Shown one piece after another: positions 15,224 through 22,424 of a DNA stretch of 40,585 bases. The notes below the pieces were generated by a model that was given only the letters and a program-made list of their open reading frames with translations, made no database searches and was not told where the DNA came from. How positions within the stretch are numbered: position 1 is the stretch's first letter; every line of letters begins with the position of its first letter. A program made the position numbers and the translations under genes. Source of the stretch: an uncultured Victivallales bacterium. Its GTDB lineage: Bacteria > Verrucomicrobiota > Lentisphaeria > Victivallales > UBA1829. The DNA lies in contig CALXSJ010000027.1 in the NCBI GenBank assembly GCA_944391115.1, positions 1-40,585 on the forward strand, read 5' to 3'.

Positions 15224-15807
15224 TTTGCGCCTCCTTCTTTGTCCGACCATTCCTTCAATGCCTTCCGCAGGTTCTTCAGCGCATACTGCATTCTGGCGAG
15301 CGCCGTGTTGATGGAACACTTCTGAATCTCCGCGATCTCCTTGAAGGGCACGTCGTCGCGCCGCATCAGGAAGACTTCGCGCAGCTCAGGCGCGAGTGTG
15401 TCCAGAGCCGCGTCGATGGCTTTCGCCAGCTCCTCGCGCTGCATTTCGCGCCAGGGTTCGCTTGCCGGCGCGGCGATCTCCCGGGGCTGCTCTCCGTCTT
15501 CCAGGGGAAGTTCCGTTTCCCCGGTCCGTGCATTTTTCCGGAATCCGTCCACCGCGATGTTGTGCGCGATCCGGATCAGCCAGGCGAGGAACATCTGCTT
15601 GTGTTCGTATTTCGGCAGATTGTCCACCGCCTTGATCCACGTCTGCTGAAAGATGTCGTCCACCGGCACCGCGCTTCCGGCCAGCATCTTGTTCAGATAT
15701 GCGTAAAGCCGGCGTTTGTAGCGCTCATAGAGGGTGTTGAAATCTTCCGGATTTCCGGCCAGATAACCCCGGATCAGCATTTCGTCGTTGACCGTGTTCT
15801 CATCCAT
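15220..15807 (-). CDS. ECF-type RNA polymerase sigma factor
   Basis: Protein of 195 residues. Region 2 spans about residues 20-95 (DFNTLYERYKRRLYAYLNKML, DDIFQQTWIKAVDNLPKY, FLAWLIRIAHNIAVDGFRK). A charged linker follows, then region 4 at about 125-190 (LAPELREVFLMRRDDVPFKEIAEI, SINTALARMQYALKNLRKAL). It redirects RNA polymerase to a small regulon, probably including this operon. It is coupled to the next gene by ATGA. The ribosome-binding site is weak. I see no confident ECF promoter in the 73-base gap upstream, so it may be read from the NUDIX gene. Confidence 0.93.
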   Translation of the reverse strand: MDENTVNDEMLIRGYLAGNPEDFNTLYERYKRRLYAYLNKMLAGSAVPVDDIFQQTWIKAVDNLPKYEHKQMFLAWLIRIAHNIAVDGFRKNARTGETELPLEDGEQPREIAAPASEPWREMQREELAKAIDAALDTLAPELREVFLMRRDDVPFKEIAEIQKCSINTALARMQYALKNLRKALKEWSDKEGGAK

Positions 15808-15880
15808 ATTTTCTGCTTTTGTTTCCTGTAACGTCCGTATGCCGCGTTTTATTGTGTCCGGCGGAGAAAATTATGAAAAA

Positions 15881-16300
15881 TCATTGCCTTCCGGCGTTCC
15901 GCGCGCTTTCCGCGAGGAGTTCTGCGATGTGCAGGTCGGCGGGCAGCATGTTGACCGTGTCAAGCTGCGCGGTTTCGAGCCATTCGACACTCTGGTTTTC
16001 CCGGGGAACGGGTTCCGGCGCGCCGGGACGCAGAACCGCCCGGAGAAAGTGAAGGTGATAGATCCGGTCCGGCAGTTCCAGACGCGCCTGGTATGCCACG
16101 TCCAGCGTCAGAATGTCCGTTCCGAGTTCCTCGCGGATTTCGCGCCTGAGACATGCGCTGAGACTTTCCCCCCGTTCCGCCTTGCCGCCTGGAAATTCCT
16201 TGTAGCCGGCAAGTTTCGTGCCCGGAGCACGCCCGCAGATCAGAATTTTCGACCCTCTGCGGACGACCGCGCCGCAGACGGCGATCACAGGTTTTCGCAT
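15881..16300 (-). CDS. NUDIX hydrolase (MutT-like)
   Basis: Protein of 139 residues, the usual size of a single NUDIX domain. The NUDIX box is GGKAERGESLSACLRREI continuing REELGTD, matching G-X5-E-X7-R-E-U-X-E-E-X-G apart from the last position. The N-terminus IAVCGAVVRRGSKILICGRAPGT and the F-P-G-G-K stretch resemble MutT/8-oxo-dGTP pyrophosphatases and the CTP-pyrophosphohydrolase (NudG) group. It would hydrolyse oxidised or unusual nucleoside triphosphates in the cytoplasm. GGAG lies 9 bases before the start. It precedes the ECF sigma gene on the same strand and is divergent from the two-component system. Confidence 0.9.
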   Translation of the reverse strand: MRKPVIAVCGAVVRRGSKILICGRAPGTKLAGYKEFPGGKAERGESLSACLRREIREELGTDILTLDVAYQARLELPDRIYHLHFLRAVLRPGAPEPVPRENQSVEWLETAQLDTVNMLPADLHIAELLAESARNAGRQ

Positions 16301-16346
16301 GATGTTTTCTCCATTTCATCCATTTATTCAAAAAAAATTAGGTTAA

Positions 16347-16699
16347 TACCGCGATGCTCTGCATCGCCAAAAATTGCTTCGTGCAGGACTCTCAGTCCTG
16401 CCGCGGTCCAGCTGCGTAAGCTGGTCGCCGGAGGCGAAATCCCCAATACCGCGCATGCTTGCATCGCGGTAATTTATTGAAAAATCAGTTTCATAGTGCG
16501 ATGCTCCGCATCGCCAGAATCGCTTTGTGCTTTCCAGTGAGTCCTGTCGCGGTCCGGCTGCGCAGGCTGGCCGCCGGAGGCGAAACCACCCCGATGGGGA
16601 TTTCGTGCTGCGCACGACCAGCGTCTCGCCGCTGGATCACGACAAGGGGCAGAGACCCTTGACCCCGAAAAAAATGCAAGGCTTTTTCCGTAATTTTTA
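16347..16699. repeat. Multi-hairpin intergenic repeat, cluster A (one partial and one full element)
   Basis: This cluster fills most of the gap between divergent genes. The partial element (16350-16444) has the stems GCGATGC/GCATCGC, GCAGGACT/AGTCCTGC, CCAGCT/AGCTGG and CGCC/GGCG. A link region with ACCGCG/CGCGGT follows. A second, more diverged and fuller element (16498-16699) then runs through CGATGC/GCATCG, a GTCCTG remnant, GGCTG/AGGCTGG, CCCC/GGGG, CGTGC/GCACG, a GC-rich arm pair, GGGGCAGAGACCC and a final A/T-rich terminator-like stem followed by TAATTTTT. The frames open across it are by-products of the repeat, not genes. Confidence 0.8.
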
Positions 16700-16746
16700 A
16701 TTTCCGGAAAGTATACTGCGGAAATCCGGAAAATCAAGACTTGCTC

Positions 16747-16774
16747 TTGATTTTCGGCTCCGGCATGGTATAGT
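16747..16774 (+). promoter_or_regulatory. Promoter for the two-component system
   Basis: TTGATT (16747-16752), a 16-base spacer and TATAGT (16769-16774). It follows the end of repeat cluster A and lies about 150 bases upstream of the kinase start; the long leader between (16780-16926) shows no obvious structure. Confidence 0.5.
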
Positions 16775-16926
16775 GTCCGGCATGGACGCCTGTGAAAAAC
16801 CGGACGGCGGTATGCCTGCTTTCGATGCTTCCGCATGATCCCCCCTGAACATTTTTCCAGGCGGAACGGTTTTTCGGGTGAGACAAAACAGCACAATGGG
16901 AAATCTTCCGGGGAGGTGTGTCAGCA

Positions 16927-18153
16927 ATGCCCAGAAAGGAATTTTTCAGCAAGTTTGCTTCCAAGCTGGACGCGATGGATCCGGCCAGCATCAACTCCTA
17001 TATTCATCTGCTGGCGCGCGAACATGGGTTTCTGGAGTCGGTGTTCAACTCGATCAAGGAGGGGATCGTCGTGATCGATTCGTCGTTCCGCCTGGTCTAC
17101 CACAATGCCGTTGCCAAGGAGATGTTCGGCATTCCCGACCGTTTCGAGCATATCCGGATCTCCCATCTGGTGAAAGGCATCTCGTGGAACGATCTCGTGT
17201 CGCCCGACCGGGAGAATCCCTCCAGCGCATATCACGAGGTGGAGATCCTCTACCCGCGCCGCCGCATTCTGAAATTCTATGTCGCGCCGCGGCCGGATCC
17301 CGATCCGGAACAGCGTTATGCCACGCTGATTTTCAATGACATCACGGACATGTACGACCGCATGCATTCCGCCGCGGAATCCGAGCGGACCCAGCTTGTT
17401 TCCATGCTCGCCGCCGAAGTCGCCCATGAGATCGGAAATCCGCTGAACAGTCTTTACCTCAACCTTCAGCTCTTCCAGCGGATGCTCGCCAAGGGGGAGC
17501 TTGACCGGGAGGAGGCGTCGGAAATGATCGGGGAATCCCGGAAAGAGGTCGAGCGGCTCGACAGCATCATCCACCAGTTTCTCCAGGCGATCCGGCCGTC
17601 CAAGCCGGAAATGCACGTGCTCGACGTGAAGAATGTTCTGCTTGAGTCCCTGACTTTCATGCGTCATGAGATCGAGGGGCGCAATGTCTCCGTGAACTGC
17701 CTCTGGAACGACACGCTTCCGAAAATCCGGGGCGACGCCAATCAGCTCAAACAGGCGTTCTACAACCTTATCCGGAATGCCGTGCAGGCGATGCCGCAGG
17801 GCGGCGCGCTGACGATCTCGTGTTCCTCCGACGACCGTTACGTCTTTATCGTTGTCGCCGACAAGGGCAGGGGGATTCGCCCGGAAGACGCGGCGCGCCT
17901 GTTCAAACCCTTCTTCACGACAAAGGAGAAGGGGAACGGGCTCGGGCTGATGGTCGTGGAGCGTGTGGTCCGTGAACACGGGGGGCGCCTCTCGTTTGAG
18001 AGCAAGGTCGGGAAGGGGACGAAGTTCACGATTGCGCTTCCCCGGCTTGGCGCGCGGATCCGGGTTCTGCCTCCTCCGCCTGAAAATGCGGGCATTCTGC
18101 CAGGTCCGGGTGTGAAAGAGAAGCAACCCTCCCATACGGAGAAAAAAGGATGA
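16927..18153 (+). CDS. PAS-domain sensor histidine kinase (NtrB/AtoS-like)
   Basis: Protein of 408 residues, with no transmembrane segment, so a cytoplasmic sensor. Residues of about 30-150 are a PAS domain (ESVFNSIKEGIVVIDSSFRL). A HisKA helix pair has the phosphoacceptor at H167 (EVAHEIGNPLNSLYL). A HATPase_c domain follows (NLIRNAVQAM as N box, DKGRGI as G1, FFTTKEKGNGLGLMVV as F/G2). The C-terminus is proline-rich. ATG 16927 is preferred over GTG 16918 because GGAGG (16912-16916) is only one base from the latter. It is ATGA-coupled to the sigma-54 response regulator, its obvious partner. The signal is unknown. Confidence 0.93.
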   Translation: MPRKEFFSKFASKLDAMDPASINSYIHLLAREHGFLESVFNSIKEGIVVIDSSFRLVYHNAVAKEMFGIPDRFEHIRISHLVKGISWNDLVSPDRENPSSAYHEVEILYPRRRILKFYVAPRPDPDPEQRYATLIFNDITDMYDRMHSAAESERTQLVSMLAAEVAHEIGNPLNSLYLNLQLFQRMLAKGELDREEASEMIGESRKEVERLDSIIHQFLQAIRPSKPEMHVLDVKNVLLESLTFMRHEIEGRNVSVNCLWNDTLPKIRGDANQLKQAFYNLIRNAVQAMPQGGALTISCSSDDRYVFIVVADKGRGIRPEDAARLFKPFFTTKEKGNGLGLMVVERVVREHGGRLSFESKVGKGTKFTIALPRLGARIRVLPPPPENAGILPGPGVKEKQPSHTEKKG

Positions 18154-19520
18154 CAGTATTCAATAAGAAGGGGAAACCCTCCATTCTGATCGTGGACGAT
18201 GAACGCGGCACGCGCGAGGTGCTTGCCAAGTTCCTCCGCGCCGATTACGACGTGACGCTTGCCGAGGACGGCGAGATCGGCTTGAACCTCCTGAACCGCA
18301 ATCATTATGACCTCGTGCTGAGCGATATCCGCATGCCGGGCGCAACGGGGATGAAGATTCTGGAAACAACCCTGAAAATGACTCCTCCCCCGCCGTGCAT
18401 CCTTTTCACCGCCTATGGTTCCATCGAAAGCGCGGTCGAGGCGATGAAGCACGGAGCGTTCGATTTCGTGACCAAGCCGGTCAATTTCGATCAGCTGGAA
18501 ATCCTGATTCAGCGCGCGCTGGAGTCCGGGCGCATTCGCGAAGAAAACGCGGAGCTTAAGAAACGTCTGGATTCCAAGTTCGGCGTTGCGAACATCATCG
18601 GAAATTCCGCCGCGATCCAGAAGGTGATCGACAGTGTCCGCCAGGTTGCGCCGACGCGTGCGACAATCAGCATCACCGGCGAAAGCGGAACCGGAAAGGA
18701 ACTGATCGCGCAGGCGATTCACCAGCTCAGCGGACGCACCGGAAAATTCATTGCCGTGCATTGCGCGGCTCTGCCGGAGACCCTGCTGGAAAGCGAACTT
18801 TTCGGTCATGAGCGCGGCGCGTTCACCGGCGCGACCGAACAGCGCAAGGGGCGTTTTGAACTGGCCGACGGCGGAACGCTGTTTCTGGATGAGATCGGCG
18901 AGATTCCGCTTTCGACTCAGGTCAAACTGCTCCGCGTTCTGGAAACGCGCTCCTTTGAGCGGATCGGCGGGAGCGAGACGATCACCGTCGATACGCGCGT
19001 CGTGACCGCCACCAACCGCGACCTTGCCGAAATGGTCCGCGAGGGGACTTTCCGCGAGGATTTGTTTTACCGGCTGGATGTTGTGACGATTCATCTGCCG
19101 CCGCTCCGGGAGCGCCAGGAGGACATCCCCCCGCTCGTGAAGCACTATCTCGACTATTTCGCACGCGAGAACGGACGTCCGCTTTTCACGATTTCCGAAA
19201 GCGCAATGTCCGCTCTCTGCTCCTACTCCTGGCCGGGGAATATCCGGGAACTGAAGAACTGCATGGAGCGCATGGTGGTGCTGACGCGCGGCTCGCAGAT
19301 CGACATTGAAAATGTGCCCGTGAACATCCGGGAAAAGATCACTCCTGGCATTTCAAAGTCGATTCTGAATCCTGTCACCTGTGATCTGGAGAAGAATGAA
19401 AAACTTCTGATTCAGCGGGCGTTGAACGAGTGCGACGGCAACCGGACGCGTGCCGCTGAGAAACTGGGAATCAGCAGACGGACACTGCATCGGAAACTGG
19501 CCCAGTACGGATTGCAGTGA
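18150..19520 (+). CDS. Sigma-54-dependent response regulator (NtrC/AtoC family)
   Basis: Protein of 456 residues. The receiver domain, about residues 10-125, has acidic residues DDE near the start and phosphoacceptor D59 ([10 protein letters not shown]). The AAA+ sigma-54 activator domain has Walker A GESGTGKE, the GAFTGA loop that contacts sigma-54, a Walker B-like [11 protein letters not shown] and an arginine region [13 protein letters not shown] Fis-type HTH ends the protein ([24 protein letters not shown]). Phosphorylated by the coupled kinase, it would activate sigma-54 promoters; none with a clear GG-N10-GC core was seen in this window. Downstream is repeat cluster B, which probably ends the transcript. 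Confidence 0.95.
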   Translation: MTVFNKKGKPSILIVDDERGTREVLAKFLRADYDVTLAEDGEIGLNLLNRNHYDLVLSDIRMPGATGMKILETTLKMTPPPPCILFTAYGSIESAVEAMKHGAFDFVTKPVNFDQLEILIQRALESGRIREENAELKKRLDSKFGVANIIGNSAAIQKVIDSVRQVAPTRATISITGESGTGKELIAQAIHQLSGRTGKFIAVHCAALPETLLESELFGHERGAFTGATEQRKGRFELADGGTLFLDEIGEIPLSTQVKLLRVLETRSFERIGGSETITVDTRVVTATNRDLAEMVREGTFREDLFYRLDVVTIHLPPLRERQEDIPPLVKHYLDYFARENGRPLFTISESAMSALCSYSWPGNIRELKNCMERMVVLTRGSQIDIENVPVNIREKITPGISKSILNPVTCDLEKNEKLLIQRALNECDGNRTRAAEKLGISRRTLHRKLAQYGLQ

Positions 19521-19557
19521 AAAATAAACATTTCAGAACGCGAGGGCTCCGCGGCAG

Positions 19558-20016
19558 GTGTGAGACACCTGCATCCGGCAAGCACGGTCTGCCGTTATTT
19601 TTTCGAGATTTTATAAAAAAATATCTTCGTGCAGGACTCTCAGTCCTGCCGCGGTCCAGCTGCGTAAGCTGGTCGCCGCAGGCGAAATCTCCCCGATGGG
19701 GATTCCGTGCTGTGCACGGCCGGCGTTTCGCCGCCGGCCCACGACAAGGGTCAAAGACCCTTGACCCCGAGAAAAATGCGTTGCATTTTTCCGTGATTTT
19801 TAAGAAAAATTGCGGAGGAATCTTCGAGCAGGCTGTGTAAGCCGGTCGCCGCAGGCGAAATCTCCCCGATGGGGATTCCGTGCTGTGCACGGCCGGCGTT
19901 TCGCCGCCGGCCCACGACAAGGGTCAGAGACCCTTGACCCCGAGAAAAATGCGTTGCATTTTTCCGTAATTTTTGAGAGTGTGAGACACCTGCACCCGGC
20001 AAACACGGTTTGCCGT
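19558..20016. repeat. Multi-hairpin intergenic repeat, cluster B: two tandem elements bracketed by 38-bp direct repeats
   Basis: Element B1 (about 19624-19804) is a chain of eight small stems: GCAGGACT/AGTCCTGC, CCAGCT/AGCTGG, CGCC/GGCG, TCCCC/GGGGA, CCGTGC/GCACGG, GGCCGGC/GCCGGCC, CAAGGGTC/GACCCTTG and AAAAATGC/GCATTTTT followed by a T-run. Element B2 (about 19830-19975) repeats it at a 173-base period, nearly identical from 19671 on (two differences seen over about 130 bases), but lacks the first stem. The pair is flanked by direct repeats at 19558-19595 and 19979-20016 (35 of 38 identical), each with its own small stems. It occupies the whole gap between two convergent genes and could end transcription from both sides. 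Confidence 0.9.
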
Positions 20017-20040
20017 CTTTTTATTGATGAAATTTACTGG

Positions 20041-20820
20041 TCAGTCATGGCATTTGCAGTTTCCGTCATGAGCATGGCATCCTTCCCCGTGCTCATGCGC
20101 ATGATGATTGCACTGGAATCCGGGATCCGTCTTCAGCGTTCCCGCCAGATAGGCGCCGACCGCCTCAATGACGCTACCGCTGACTCCGGGAACCACCTGA
20201 ATCCCGTTTTCCGCCAGGGCAGCGAGGGCTCCGCCGCCGATTCCGCCGCAGAGCAGCACCTCCACATTGCGTTCCTTCAGAAAACCCGCGAGCGCGCCGT
20301 GTCCGCTGTCCCCGGTCGGTTCGATCCGCATGGCATCGATGAGTCCGTCCTTGATCGTGAAGATCGCAAAGGCCGGTGTCCGCCCGAAGTGCTGGAAGAT
20401 TTCCTCGTTTTCGCATGTTGCCGCAAGAATCATTGTTTTTTCTCCTCTTTGGGTGTTGTTTGAATATTGTGGAATGGTTTCATTTGTATGCGCCATGCGG
20501 CGGCAGTTTCCGCACGCCGCATGTTTTTCGCAGTCCGGCGCGGGCTCGCCGAAATCTCCGTCCGGAATCACGATATGCCAGCCGGAGACCAGCGCGGATA
20601 TGAGTTTCTCCCGTCCGGCGCGGAGCAGACGCTGCACGGTGCCCCGCGAGACCCCCATTTTTTCCGACGCCTCCCCCTGTTCCAGATGCTCCAGGTCGAC
20701 CAGACGCATCGCCTCCAGCTCGTCCAGCGGAATGTTCACCGAACGCGTTCCGGACTGAGCCCGGAAACGCCGGCATGCGGGGCGGCAGCAAACTCTCCGG
20801 CATTTTTTGGCCCGCGGCAT
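20041..20820 (-). CDS. DUF134 (UPF0251) DNA-binding domain fused to NifX/NifB-type Fe-Mo cofactor domain
   Basis: Protein of 259 residues. Residues 1-100 are a DUF134/UPF0251 putative DNA-binding protein: a cysteine-rich start (CRRVCCRPACRRF), IPLDELEAMRLVDLEHLEQGEA and the helix-turn-helix MGVSRGTVQRLLRAGREKL. After a linker, residues of about 130-235 form a dinitrogenase iron-molybdenum cofactor-type domain (FQHFGRTPAFAIFTIKDG, LLCGGIGGGALAALAENGI). A His/Cys-rich tail (HHAHEHGEGCHAHDGNCKC) suggests metal binding. The two domains are commonly neighbouring genes; here they are in one frame. A nitrogenase role is unlikely, as no nif genes are near; metal-responsive control is more plausible. 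A promoter with a palindrome lies upstream. Confidence 0.85.
   Translation of the reverse strand: MPRAKKCRRVCCRPACRRFRAQSGTRSVNIPLDELEAMRLVDLEHLEQGEASEKMGVSRGTVQRLLRAGREKLISALVSGWHIVIPDGDFGEPAPDCEKHAACGNCRRMAHTNETIPQYSNNTQRGEKTMILAATCENEEIFQHFGRTPAFAIFTIKDGLIDAMRIEPTGDSGHGALAGFLKERNVEVLLCGGIGGGALAALAENGIQVVPGVSGSVIEAVGAYLAGTLKTDPGFQCNHHAHEHGEGCHAHDGNCKCHD
20431..20451 (-). other. Internal ribosome-binding site and start codon inside the DUF134-NifX gene
   Basis: Read on the minus strand, AGAGGAG followed by AAAAAAC and ATG (start at 20433, residue 130 of the fusion, beginning MILAATCENEEIF). It lies exactly at the start of the NifX-type domain and in frame. A separate product of 130 residues (20433-20041) could be made alongside the full fusion. 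Confidence 0.5.
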
Positions 20821-20839
20821 GAAAAGGTTTCTCCTGTTC

Positions 20840-20882
20840 TGTGCATATGCACATAATATAGAATGAAAAACACAGACTGCAA
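20840..20882 (-). promoter_or_regulatory. Promoter with perfect 14-bp palindrome (operator) for DUF134-NifX
   Basis: On the minus strand, TTGCAG (20882-20877), a 16-base spacer and TATATT (20860-20855). The perfect palindrome TGTGCATATGCACA (20853-20840) starts one base after the -10 and covers the expected transcription start. This is a classic repressor site and suggests autoregulation by the DUF134 domain, which is inference. Confidence 0.6.
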
Positions 20883-20900
20883 GAAAAAAGGGAAAAATTT

Positions 20901-21626
20901 TCAGACGGTTCCGCTCAATCTTCCGCAGAGAAAGGCGAGCGCGAATTCGACGCGCAGGATGCGCCTTCCCAGTGTGACGGGGGCGAATCCCGCCTCAAGA
21001 AAGGCGCGGACCTCTTCTGTGGTGTAGCCGCCCTCCGGTCCGATTGCGATCCAGGTCCGTCCCGGCAGCGCATGCGGGCAGGGGGGCGCGCCGTCCATCG
21101 GATGTGCGACGATTTTGCGGTCCGCCCCGGCCAGCGCGGCAAGTTCGCCGCCGGATACGAAGTCGCGGAAGGAGCGGCGGAATTCCAGTTCCGGGAGGAT
21201 GGTGTCGACTCCCTGTTCCAGTCCGAGCAGCAGTTCCTCTTCGATGGCGTCCGGTGTCATTGCGCCGCTTTTCCAGTAACTTTTTTCAACTTTCGCCGAG
21301 GCTGTGAAAAAGGCTTTTTTGATTCCGGCGGAGGCGATGAAGTGAAGCGTCTTCTTGAAGCTCTGCGGACGCGGGAGCGAGATGACGGGAACGATTTCAG
21401 AGGGCGGAGGAGGCGGAACGGGAAAGGCGGGACAGGAGAGTTCCGCGCGGCGGCCTTCCACCTTTCGCAGTTCGGCTGTTCCGAGATTTCCGCCGAGGAG
21501 CCCCGCCCGGAGTGTGTCTCCGGCTTTTGCGCGGAGCACGCATTTGATATGTTCGGCGCGGCGGCCTTCCACCCGGAAGAGATCATCCGCAATCCGATCA
21601 CTTTCCCGCAGGAGCAGAAGATTCAT
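20901..21626 (-). CDS. rsmE: 16S rRNA (uracil-1498-N3)-methyltransferase RsmE
   Basis: Protein of 241 residues, the usual RsmE length. An N-terminal PUA-like domain (LFRVEGRRAEHIKCVLRAKAGD) precedes a SPOUT methyltransferase domain with the signature IGPEGGYTTEEV and LGRRILRVEFA, which form the knotted SAM-binding site. It methylates U1498 in the decoding region of the small ribosomal subunit. The start overlaps the stop of the upstream NagD-like gene as ATGA (21623-21626). It is the last gene of a four-gene minus-strand operon with no obvious functional theme. Confidence 0.93.
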   Translation of the reverse strand: MNLLLLRESDRIADDLFRVEGRRAEHIKCVLRAKAGDTLRAGLLGGNLGTAELRKVEGRRAELSCPAFPVPPPPPSEIVPVISLPRPQSFKKTLHFIASAGIKKAFFTASAKVEKSYWKSGAMTPDAIEEELLLGLEQGVDTILPELEFRRSFRDFVSGGELAALAGADRKIVAHPMDGAPPCPHALPGRTWIAIGPEGGYTTEEVRAFLEAGFAPVTLGRRILRVEFALAFLCGRLSGTV

Positions 21627-22408
21627 TTTCCGAGTTTCTCCACGAGTTCGTCCAGCCCGCGCATCACGTAGCGCGGACGGTAGGGAAAATGGGGGAGGTC
21701 CTGCATCGCGGTGACACCGCTCAGCACCAGAACCGTATCGACTTCCGCCTCAATTCCGGCGACGATGTCCGTATCCATCCGGTCGCCGATGATGACGGTG
21801 TCGCGGGACATGGCGTTGAGGTGCTTGACCGCTCTGCGCATCATCAGGGAATTCGGTTTTCCGACGAAATACGCCTTGCGCCGCGTCGCCAGTTCGATCG
21901 GTGCGATCAGCGCGCCCGTGGCGGGTGCGATTCCGTGTTCGGTCGGGCCGGTCAGGTCGGGATTCGTGCCGATCAGCTTTGCTCCGTTGAGAACGAGCTG
22001 CACGGCCTTCTCAACGCGTTCCAGACTGTAGGTGCGAGTCTCCCCGACGACCACGTAATCCGGAGAGGAGTCGTTCATGGAAATGCCTTTTTCATAGAGC
22101 GCGTTGTAGAGCCCCGCTTCTCCGATTACGAAGGCGGAGCACCCGGGATGCTGTCTGGCAAGAAAATCCGCCGTCGCCAGTGCGCTGGTGTAGAAATGGG
22201 TTGCGTCGACCTGCACGCCCAGGCGCGCCAGCTTTTCCGCCAGTTCGCGGGGCGTCCGTTCGCTGGAATTGGTCAGGAAAAGAAATTTTTTCCTGTGTTC
22301 GATGAGCCAGTTCACGAATTCCGGCGTGCCGGGGAGCAGTTTGTTCCCGTGATAGATCACGCCGTCCATATCGGAGATGAAGGAGGTTTTGTTTTTCAGC
22401 GATTCCAT
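21623..22408 (-). CDS. HAD-IIA family phosphatase (NagD-like)
   Basis: Protein of 261 residues. Motif I, FISDMDGVIYHG, has nucleophile D13 and acid/base D15. Motif II is in FLTNSSERTP and motif III/IV in IIGDRMDTDIVAGIEA; the GTNPDLTGPTEHGIAPATGALI segment is typical of NagD/4-nitrophenylphosphatase-type HAD-IIA proteins. It dephosphorylates small phosphate esters, often nucleotides or sugar phosphates. The start at 22408 has AAGGA 7 bases upstream and lies next to the motif, as is normal; the longer frame upstream is unlikely. It is ATGA-coupled to rsmE and 16 bases downstream of the M20 gene. Confidence 0.92.
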   Translation of the reverse strand: MESLKNKTSFISDMDGVIYHGNKLLPGTPEFVNWLIEHRKKFLFLTNSSERTPRELAEKLARLGVQVDATHFYTSALATADFLARQHPGCSAFVIGEAGLYNALYEKGISMNDSSPDYVVVGETRTYSLERVEKAVQLVLNGAKLIGTNPDLTGPTEHGIAPATGALIAPIELATRRKAYFVGKPNSLMMRRAVKHLNAMSRDTVIIGDRMDTDIVAGIEAEVDTVLVLSGVTAMQDLPHFPYRPRYVMRGLDELVEKLGK

Positions 22409-22424
22409 GCGGAAGTCCTTTTTT

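Noticed and set aside
19471-20006. Short frames across the repeat cluster with shared peptides such as ARNPHRGDFACGD
   Set aside because: The shared peptides come from the repeated DNA itself. The hairpin structure, different frames and intergenic placement argue against protein coding.
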